From Bacillota bacterium (GTDB lineage Bacteria; Eremiobacterota; SpSt-956; JAKJGF01), in assembly GCA_029555925.1 (NCBI GenBank), contig JAKPQU010000133.1, forward strand, positions 1 through 8,117: a stretch of DNA of 8,117 nt. Direction: 5' to 3'. The translations under genes were made by a program, and so were the position numbers. This document shows, piece after piece, positions 1-5,053 of the stretch. The notes below the pieces were generated by a model. The model searched no databases. It worked only from the letters and a program-made list of their open reading frames with translations, and was not told the DNA's origin. Position 1 is the first letter of the stretch, and each line of letters opens with the position of its first letter.

Positions 1-28
1 GTCACGCGTCACGCGTTACGTGTCACGA
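1..28 (+). repeat. 28-bp heptamer array, RTYACGC family, copy 1
   Basis: Four exact 7-bp units, three matching GTYACGC or GTTACGT and the last GTCACGA. The same 28-bp design recurs at 2529-2556, 3752-3779, 8014-8041 (reverse) and 8059-8086. The array begins at the window edge, so its left flank is unseen. It lies upstream of the histidine kinase gene and outside any coding region visible here. Confidence 0.85.
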
Positions 29-72
29 GAGCATATATGGGTTATTTATGCTCACTTCAGTAAAATAGGACA

Positions 73-104
73 TTACTCACTGTTCATTGCTCACTATTCA
101 CTCC
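73..104 (+). repeat. Degenerate heptamer array, TCACTG family, copy 1
   Basis: A partial unit is followed by units of the form TCACTGT, TCATTGC, TCACTAT and TCACTCC with a clear 7-bp period. It is the same family as 3801-3842 and, in reverse, 3655-3689. Its right end abuts the inverted repeat at 103-140. It is more degenerate than the RTYACGC arrays, so it may be older. Confidence 0.65.
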
Positions 105-140
105 TTCTTAATTATGGATTTTTAAAAAAAATTAAGAAGG
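103..140. repeat. 11-bp perfect inverted repeat (operator or terminator candidate)
   Basis: CCTTCTTAATT at 103-113 is exactly complementary to AATTAAGAAGG at 130-140, across a 16-nt A/T-rich spacer. It sits immediately upstream of the -35 box of the promoter at 144-172. On the + strand it is followed by GTTTTG, a short T-run, so it could terminate a gene entering from the left. Its position would equally suit an operator. The sequence does not decide between these. Confidence 0.5.
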
Positions 141-143
141 GTT

Positions 144-172
144 TTGACTTTATGTGTGTAATATTATAGAAT
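144..172 (+). promoter_or_regulatory. Sigma70-type promoter for the histidine kinase-prs unit
   Basis: TTGACT (144-149) matches the -35 consensus at five of six positions. TAGAAT (167-172) matches the -10 consensus at five of six, with the ideal 17-bp spacer. Transcription would start near 179, giving a short leader with GGGAG (182-186) as ribosome-binding site eight bases before the ATG at 195. An alternative -10, TATTAT, overlaps at 162-167. Confidence 0.65.
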
Positions 173-194
173 ATAACGTGCGGGAGTTAGCTTT

Positions 195-1328
195 ATGACT
201 TTTTCTTATTCTATAGAAAATATAGTAAAAGAGTCAAAAAAGGATTTTCTTAAGAAAATCGTGGAAGAATTTGAATCTTCTCTTTATCCTGATCTTGTTG
301 AGATTTATTCTCCTCTGCCGTTTTTTATAAATGAATTAATTGAAGGATTAACTCACCACGGTACCGATAATATTCCCCGTTTATATTATTTCATCCAGAC
401 AAAAAAGGTTCATAAAGATGCCATTCCTTTCAAAAAAGCTCTCAAAGGTTTAAAAATAATCAGAAATGTATTCCTGGATATCTGCCTGAAGAATGTTCCG
501 GAACAGGATATGAATAAAGTCTATACAGACATGGTATCTTATTTCGATGAAATAGAAGAAAGATTTATGTTTGATATGGAAGATTATTTTAAATATGCAA
601 ATAATGATACACTCAGAGATAGAATTATAAAAGCTCATAAAATGGCAATTATAGGCAAACTTACCAGTTATGTGGCACATGAATTCAATAATATTCTTAC
701 TGTAACAAAAAACTGGGCTCAGCTTGGTCTGCTGGAAAAGGATGAAATAATAAGAAACAAAGCGTTCAATGGCATAGTGAGCAGCAGTGAGAGAGGCAGC
801 AGACTTACTAAAAGCATTTTGAACTTCAGCAGAAGAGCAGAAATGGAACCATGTAAGATAAATATAAATGATTTTATAGATGAAATACTTGTAATTGTTG
901 AAAAAAAATTAATCAAAGATGGTATAGATCTTAAAAAAGCTTATGGAACTGTGCCGGAAATCACAGTGGATAAGTTTAAATTGAGGGAAGCTCTTTTTAA
1001 TATACTGGTTAATGCCTGTGCATCTCTCACGGGTTCTGTGAAAAAAATTATTGTGGCTACAAGTTTAAAAGAAGATAAAGTAGAAATAACTTTTTCAGAT
1101 ACCGGGGAAGGTATTGGATTTGAATATCAGGATAAAATATACGAGCCGTTTTTTACCACAAAACTTTTGAATAAAGATGAAATTGGCTGGTCTACAGGTA
1201 TAGGTATGGGTATCACAATAGCCTATGATATAATCAAGGGTCATGGTGGTGAAATAAATATACAGAGTGAACAGGGAAAGGGAACGGATTTTACTATTTA
1301 TCTGCCTGTCAATAAAGAGGGTTCATAA
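195..1328 (+). CDS. Soluble orphan sensor histidine kinase
   Basis: A 377-residue cytoplasmic kinase expected to autophosphorylate on histidine and pass the phosphate to a response regulator not present next to it. Residues 1-145 are helical, without membrane segments, and I do not recognise the domain; it loosely recalls RsbRD-type N-terminal sensor regions. The HisKA segment has the phospho-acceptor His162 in VAHEFNN. The ATPase domain shows the N-box around Asn273 (FNILVNA), the G1 box DTGEGIG (302-308), the F-box EPFFTTK (317-323) and the G2 box GIGMG (335-339), so all catalytic boxes are intact. The start is supported by GGGAG at 182-186 and a promoter at 144-172. The pyrophosphokinase gene begins 16 bp downstream, indicating cotranscription. 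There is no PAS, HAMP or receiver domain. The input signal is unknown. Confidence 0.9.
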   Translation: MTFSYSIENIVKESKKDFLKKIVEEFESSLYPDLVEIYSPLPFFINELIEGLTHHGTDNIPRLYYFIQTKKVHKDAIPFKKALKGLKIIRNVFLDICLKNVPEQDMNKVYTDMVSYFDEIEERFMFDMEDYFKYANNDTLRDRIIKAHKMAIIGKLTSYVAHEFNNILTVTKNWAQLGLLEKDEIIRNKAFNGIVSSSERGSRLTKSILNFSRRAEMEPCKININDFIDEILVIVEKKLIKDGIDLKKAYGTVPEITVDKFKLREALFNILVNACASLTGSVKKIIVATSLKEDKVEITFSDTGEGIGFEYQDKIYEPFFTTKLLNKDEIGWSTGIGMGITIAYDIIKGHGGEINIQSEQGKGTDFTIYLPVNKEGS

Positions 1329-1344
1329 TATCTAAGGAGGTTCT

Positions 1345-2477
1345 ATGACAAATCACAATGATTTAGTTGTAATTGCAGGAAGAGCGGGTAAGCAATTTGC
1401 TCAAAAAGTAATAAGAGAATTTTCAAAGTTAAAAGATTGTCCTGTTCCGGATTTGACCCTGGGAGAAGTGGATATAATTGATTTCCCGAATGGCGAATTG
1501 AGTGCAAGGTTGAATGTGAATTTAAGAAAAAAGGCAGTTCATGTTTTTCAATCAATAATTCTTGGAAAAAATAGAAATATATTCAAAGATTTTTTGAAGT
1601 ATTTGTAATAAATGATGCCCTTAAAAGAGCAGGTGCTCAGAGTATTATAAATTACTGGAGTTTTTTGCCTTTTCAGAGGCAGGATAAAAAAACAAGAGGA
1701 AGAGAGCCGATTTCTGCAAAACTTATATTTGATCTTCTGGCTACTTCGGGAGGTAAGTATTTTAACCGTATAGTTACCGCCGAAATGCATACAGATGCAG
1801 CACAGGGATTTGCCGATGTTCCTGTTGATAATGTAAGAGCATTACCTCTGTTTTTACTTTATTATAAAAATCATGCCATATTAAAAAATGTAGATATAAA
1901 TGAACTGGTCGTAGTATCTCCTGACACGGGAGGAGCTGCGAGAGCCCGTTTCTTTGCTGAAAGACTCGGTACAAACTGTGCTATTATAGAAAAAAGAAGA
2001 TTTTATGATGAGACAGGTAAAACAGAATCTTTGCAGCTTATAGGAAATGTAAGAGATAAATATGCTATAATGATAGATGATATAATAGATACAGGCAGTT
2101 CTGTCCTGAACGGTGCAAATCTTCTCTGGGAAGAAGGGGCCAAAAAAGTTTTTGCATGCTGTACTCACGGATTGTTCAGCGCAGATAAGAAAGGTATACC
2201 GGCTGAAAAGAAATTTTATGATGCAAATATTGAAGTTCTTACGACAGATACTATTCCCAGGGGACAGAGTTATCATGATACATCTTATAAATGGCTCAGG
2301 ACTGTCTCTTTAGCCAGATATTTTGCAGATGCCCTTTACTCGAATCATACAGGGCAATCGTTCAGCGAATGTCTGCAAAATCATTTAAATGAAGCTATGG
2401 CCAATCAGGTGAACATAGAAGATTATCTCATACCGATAAAGCCTAAAGAATTATGGGAAATTGACGATGATAAATAG
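1345..2477 (+). CDS. prs: Ribose-phosphate pyrophosphokinase, frame broken by a -1 shift
   Basis: PRPP synthase, making phosphoribosyl pyrophosphate from ribose 5-phosphate and ATP for nucleotide, His and Trp synthesis. The first frame (1345-1608) gives the N-terminal half, with FPNGELSARLNVNLR and a VFQS segment, and stops at TAA TAA. The rest continues in the -1 frame to 2477, with INDALKRAGAQS, RQDKKTRGREPISAKL, MHTDAAQGF (catalytic-type His), VDNVRALP, SPDTGGAARAR, the KRR of the flexible loop and the PRPP loop DDIIDTGSS. Joining at 1590-1596 gives 377 residues and aligns FLEVFVINDALKRA with the family's LMELLLMIDALKRA. That is about 60 residues longer than usual bacterial Prs, partly from a C-terminal tail. 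Start: AAGGAGG at 1334-1340 before ATG 1345. The second frame has no ribosome-binding site and only a late TTG at 1665, so it is not an independent gene. The break could be a real mutation, a one-T sequence error or programmed frameshifting; the rest of the gene shows no decay. Confidence 0.85.
1590..1596 (+). other. T TTT TTG heptamer at the prs frame break
   Basis: In the upstream frame the codons read TTT TTG after a T, which has the form X XXY YYZ of -1 slippery sites. Slippage here would lead into GAA GTA TTT GTA and restore the prs reading frame. It is also a run of six T, where a single-T deletion or sequencing error is easy. No strong stem follows at the usual 5-9 nt; the nearest is a 4-bp stem GAGC/GCTC at about 1627-1638. 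Confidence 0.5.
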
Positions 2478-2528
2478 CGGGGCATTTAATTTTATGAATA
2501 GAAATTTATTAATAGTCTCTTTCCTCGC

Positions 2529-2556
2529 GTCACGCGTTACGCGTTACGCGTCACGA
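2529..2556 (+). repeat. 28-bp heptamer array, RTYACGC family, copy 2
   Basis: Four 7-bp units (GTCACGC, GTTACGC twice, GTCACGA). It lies in the 117-bp gap between prs and the zinc-ribbon gene. Its flanks resemble those of copy 3: TTTCCTC on the left and ATTCTCATATAAA on the right, so the duplicated segment is about 50 bp. I see no convincing terminator or promoter elsewhere in this gap. Confidence 0.9.
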
Positions 2557-2594
2557 TTCTCATATAAATCGGAATACTATAAAGAGGTAATAAA

Positions 2595-2879
2595 ATGAGT
2601 TTTTTCAGAAAGAAATTTTATAAAAAATCAAATAATATCTGTCCGAGATGTGAGTGGCCACTGGAAAATATGATGTCAAAGTATGTAAGCAGGGAAGGAG
2701 ATTTTACTTTTTTTCACTGTTTTAACTGTGGCCAGGATTTTTACAAAGCCCCTGCAATACTTATTAAAACAGATAAAGGACCTGTTGAGCAGATGATTCT
2801 GAAAAAAGTTGAAGTAGAAATTGAATATATGATAAATCCTAAAAAAAGTTATCTGAAGAAATTAAATAAATGGAATTAA
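2595..2879 (+). CDS. Small zinc-ribbon protein of unknown function
   Basis: A 94-residue basic protein with two CxxC knuckles, Cys16/Cys19 (CPRC) and Cys42/Cys45 (CFNC), separated by 22 residues. This is the standard spacing of a zinc ribbon. The N-terminus is very basic (KKFYKKS). The C-terminal half is rich in Lys and Glu, includes KKVEVEIEYM and ends in a Lys-rich tail. I cannot assign a function; zinc-mediated nucleic-acid or protein binding is only an inference. The start is supported by an AAAGAGGT site seven bases before ATG 2595. Its TAA (2877-2879) overlaps the stop of the convergent response regulator, with no terminator between them. A heptamer array lies just upstream. Confidence 0.8.
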   Translation: MSFFRKKFYKKSNNICPRCEWPLENMMSKYVSREGDFTFFHCFNCGQDFYKAPAILIKTDKGPVEQMILKKVEVEIEYMINPKKSYLKKLNKWN

Positions 2880-3646
2880 GTCCATCCGACAGAATCTTTA
2901 AATTCTTTTGCATATTTTCTGCTTACAGGAACTTCGCTTTTTTTGCTGTCATTCATTTTTAACATATAGGAACCGCTGAACCATGGAATAATCTCTTCTA
3001 TATGGTTGATATTCACAAGAAAGCTTTTATGACATCGTAGAAAAATTTTATCAAGTCTTTCTTCCAGTTCTTTCAGGTTATATTTTACGTCAAATTCTTC
3101 CTCTTTTGTTACTAAAAAGCAGTCTCTTCCGCTGGCATAAAAATAGAGTATATCCTGAATATCAACGAGAATACGATTTTCTTTACCTTTTCTCCGGGCT
3201 ATGACTCTGGTCAGTTTTGGCGGGCCGGAAACTTCAAAGATTTTCTCTGTTGCTCTACCGCCGGATTTTTCTTCCATTATAGAAACAACTCTTTCCAGTG
3301 TCTTTTTTAATCTTTTAGGATGGGCAGGTTTCAGTATATAATCAACAGCAGCGAGTTCAAAAGCTTTTATGGCATATTCATCATAGGCGGTAACAAAAAC
3401 TATGACAGGTTTCTCTTCCATAAAGGTAATTTCTCTTGCCAGTTCAAGTCCGTCAATGCCTGGCATTTGAATATCAAGAAACACTATGTCAGGTTTTTTT
3501 TCTGCTATAATTCTGAGGGCACTCAGGCCCGATGATGCCTCTCCGATAACGTCTATGTCGTCACTTCCTTCGTTTATGAGTGCAATAAGCTCTTCTCTTG
3601 CAGGATCTTCATCGTCTACTACTATGGCTGTGTAAATAATTATCAC
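2876..3646 (-). CDS. LytTR-family response regulator (LytR/AlgR type)
   Basis: A DNA-binding response regulator of up to 256 residues, the likely partner of the sensor kinase at 3823-5049. The receiver domain (about 6-122) has the acidic pair Asp11-Asp12, phospho-acceptor Asp58 in FLDIQMPG, Thr86 in VTAYDE and Lys106 in LKPAHP. After a linker, the LytTR DNA-binding domain (about 145-253) shows ILYFYASGRDCFLVT, FLRCHKSFLVNINHI and VPVSRKYAKEF, all typical of the family. LytS and LytR genes usually abut, but here 176 bp of repeats intervene. The longest frame starts at GTG 3646, yet the only ribosome-binding site, AAGGAAG (3646-3652), overlaps that GTG. Initiation is therefore more likely a few codons in, at ATT 3640 or 3637, which also matches the usual LytR N-terminus. 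Its stop overlaps the convergent zinc-ribbon gene. Confidence 0.92.
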   Translation of the reverse strand: MIIIYTAIVVDDEDPAREELIALINEGSDDIDVIGEASSGLSALRIIAEKKPDIVFLDIQMPGIDGLELAREITFMEEKPVIVFVTAYDEYAIKAFELAAVDYILKPAHPKRLKKTLERVVSIMEEKSGGRATEKIFEVSGPPKLTRVIARRKGKENRILVDIQDILYFYASGRDCFLVTKEEEFDVKYNLKELEERLDKIFLRCHKSFLVNINHIEEIIPWFSGSYMLKMNDSKKSEVPVSRKYAKEFKDSVGWT

Positions 3647-3652
3647 TTCCTT
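3635..3652 (-). promoter_or_regulatory. Ribosome-binding site pointing to a non-AUG start
   Basis: On the minus strand AAGGAAGTGAT matches the anti-SD complement AAGGAGGTGAT at ten of eleven bases. It runs through the GTG of the longest frame, leaving zero spacing. In-frame codons at usable distance are ATT (3640-3638, spacing 5) and ATT (3637-3635, spacing 8); no ATG or TTG is available. AUU initiation is known for E. coli infC, so it is plausible but unproven here. Confidence 0.45.
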
Positions 3653-3654
3653 TT

Positions 3655-3689
3655 ACAGTGAGCAGTGAGCAGTAATCAGTGATCAGTGT
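3655..3689 (-). repeat. Heptamer array, TCACTG family, copy 2 (reverse)
   Basis: Five units of NCAGTGA form on the + strand (ACAGTGA, GCAGTGA, GCAGTAA, TCAGTGA, TCAGTGT), i.e. TCACTG units on the minus strand. The array is just upstream of the response regulator's ribosome-binding site. Bases 3655-3668 are a perfect 14-bp inverted match to 3823-3836 of the facing array. Confidence 0.85.
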
Positions 3690-3695
3690 TCGCTC

Positions 3696-3726
3696 AATAT
3701 AACAACCATGACCTGTTCGGTCACAA
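3696..3726 (-). promoter_or_regulatory. Weak candidate promoter with dyad for the response regulator
   Basis: On the minus strand TTGTGA (3726-3721) and TATATT (3701-3696) are separated by 19 bp. A dyad TGACC-5 nt-GGTCA (3709-3723) overlaps the -35 and part of the spacer. A long spacer holding a dyad is the layout of MerR-type promoters, but no MerR-like gene is present and the match is weak. Confidence 0.25.
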
Positions 3727-3751
3727 CGAAGTATGAGAATTTTTTCCTCCC

Positions 3752-3779
3752 GTCACGCGTTACGCGTTACTCGTTACGA
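3752..3779 (+). repeat. 28-bp heptamer array, RTYACGC family, copy 3
   Basis: Four units (GTCACGC, GTTACGC, GTTACTC, GTTACGA). Left flank TTTCCTCC and right flank ATTCTCGTATAAA repeat those of copy 2. The array is also framed by a 9-bp near-inverted repeat, TATGAGAAT (3732-3740) and ATTCTCGTA (3779-3787), with one mismatch that would be G-U in RNA. It lies between the sensor kinase and regulator genes. Confidence 0.9.
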
Positions 3780-3800
3780 TTCTCGTATAAACCGTTAACG

Positions 3801-3842
3801 CTGACTGGTAACTGGTCACTGGTCACTGCTCACTGTTTACTG
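3801..3842 (+). repeat. Heptamer array, TCACTG family, copy 3, overlapping a gene end
   Basis: Six units (CTGACTG, GTAACTG, GTCACTG twice, CTCACTG, TTTACTG). Positions 3823-3842 lie inside the sensor kinase gene: read on the minus strand they form its last codons (V-N-S-E-Q) and the TGA stop. The array faces the one at 3655-3689 in inverted orientation. Confidence 0.9.
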
Positions 3843-5049
3843 CTATTTCCACCTTTGTTCCTTTATCAGGTTCGCTCATTATTTCTACAGTTGCTTTTTC
3901 TTTGAACATGGCTTTTATTCTTTTTATAACATTTTGAAGTCCTATAGATTCAGATTCTTTATCAAAATCTAAAATTTCTTTTAATCTTTCCGCCTCTATG
4001 CCTTTGCCATTATCTTCTATTTCTATAGATAGGCCTTTCTCTTTCGAGGTAATCCTTAATTTTATAACAAGTTTCCTTCCATCTTCATGAAAACCATGTT
4101 TGATAGAATTTTCAATAAAGGGCTGAATGGCCATGAAAGGTATTTTAAATGTTAAAGAATTTTTATCAATGTTCTGAATAAATTCAAGTTTATCTCCGAA
4201 ACGGGCTTTTTCTATTTCCAGATAAAATTCAAGATTTTCCAGTTCTTCTTCGATAGAAATAATGTTCTGTGTTGTTTTAAGTGTGACCCTCAGAAACTCC
4301 GAAAGGTTCTGTATGAGTTCCCTTGTTTTTTCCGGGTCTTTTCTGCTGAAAGATGCTATCGTATTGAGGGCATTGAATAAAAAATGCGGTTTAATCTGGG
4401 ATTGAAGGAATTTCAACTGGGCTTTCGCATTCAGTTCTTCTATTTTTTGTTTTTCTTTTTTATCCTGAAGGGTTTTCATGATAAACAGATACATACATAC
4501 GGCAGCACCGTTAACTAAAAGAAAAGGCAATGTAATTAAAAATATAAATCTTTTCCTCACGAATATTTCAGGATTTGCCCATGGAAGAATAAATGTCTGC
4601 ATAACCCCTATAAAAGCTCCTACGAGAAAACCCTGTACCATAGATATTTCCCGCCTGTCTTTTTTGCCGGAGAACAGGCCCGTTATTCCTCCTGTCAGAC
4701 CTGCTATGACTGTTACAATAATAAATTTCGCCGATGGCGGAAAGGTTATAAGCCTGAACATTGCTCCTATCAAACCTGAGCCAATCCCTACAATGACTCC
4801 GCCTTTAAGACCTGCTACTATCACTACAAGAACAGATGTGTCAAGATAAATTTGCTTTTCATAGATGGCAAAAAAAGACCCCACGCTGGATATCAGGCCG
4901 AAGACAAGAATGAGATGAATTTTATCTTTCCAGTCAGTCCTGCGGGTAAATATATCTCCTTCAAACATGAGATGACTCATGATGAAGGCTATCATAATGG
5001 CAGGAGAAACACCTCTGAGTAAAAACTGGGTGAATTCTATCAGTTTCAT
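3823..5049 (-). CDS. LytS-like membrane sensor histidine kinase (5TM-LYT)
   Basis: A 408-residue integral membrane kinase, expected to phosphorylate the LytTR regulator downstream. Residues 1-192 hold about six hydrophobic segments (near 9-29, 43-62, 73-98, 107-127, 137-155, 167-192) with GIGSGLIGAMFRL, as in 5TM-5TMR_LYT sensor modules. A short coiled linker (193-212) leads to the His_kinase domain, with phospho-acceptor His222 in IKPHFLFNALN. The ATPase domain has the N-box PFIENSIKHGF (Asn314), the G1 box EDNGKGI (345-351) and the G2 box SIGLQNV. All catalytic parts are present. The start ATG lies 4 nt after the TPR gene's stop and lacks a strong ribosome-binding site, so translational coupling is likely. 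The extreme C-terminus is encoded by a heptamer repeat. The ligand is unknown; LytS relatives respond to cell-envelope state or small metabolites. Confidence 0.93.
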   Translation of the reverse strand: MKLIEFTQFLLRGVSPAIMIAFIMSHLMFEGDIFTRRTDWKDKIHLILVFGLISSVGSFFAIYEKQIYLDTSVLVVIVAGLKGGVIVGIGSGLIGAMFRLITFPPSAKFIIVTVIAGLTGGITGLFSGKKDRREISMVQGFLVGAFIGVMQTFILPWANPEIFVRKRFIFLITLPFLLVNGAAVCMYLFIMKTLQDKKEKQKIEELNAKAQLKFLQSQIKPHFLFNALNTIASFSRKDPEKTRELIQNLSEFLRVTLKTTQNIISIEEELENLEFYLEIEKARFGDKLEFIQNIDKNSLTFKIPFMAIQPFIENSIKHGFHEDGRKLVIKLRITSKEKGLSIEIEDNGKGIEAERLKEILDFDKESESIGLQNVIKRIKAMFKEKATVEIMSEPDKGTKVEIAVNSEQ

Positions 5050-5053
5050 ACCA

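Noticed and set aside
1..104. Heptamer arrays as a CRISPR array
   Set aside because: Units are 7 bp with no unique spacers of 25-40 bp, and no cas genes are present.
1881..2276. Open frame of 131 codons on the - strand
   Set aside because: It is antisense to the conserved PRPP synthase motifs and has no ribosome-binding site or recognisable domain.
1665..2477. Second half of prs as a separate gene starting at TTG 1665
   Set aside because: No ribosome-binding site precedes it, and conserved prs sequence (INDALKRAGAQS) continues upstream in the same frame.
2478..2528. A/T-rich near-palindrome TTAAT...ATTAA as prs terminator
   Set aside because: Only five outer pairs match and no T-run follows.
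3791..3799. ACCGTTAAC as a LytTR binding half-site
   Set aside because: It fits most of the half-site consensus, but no second half-site follows at the required 12-13 bp, and it lies at the end of the kinase gene.
4478..4849. Open frame of 123 codons on the + strand
   Set aside because: It lies opposite the well-supported membrane region of the sensor kinase, has no family motifs and is explained by base composition.
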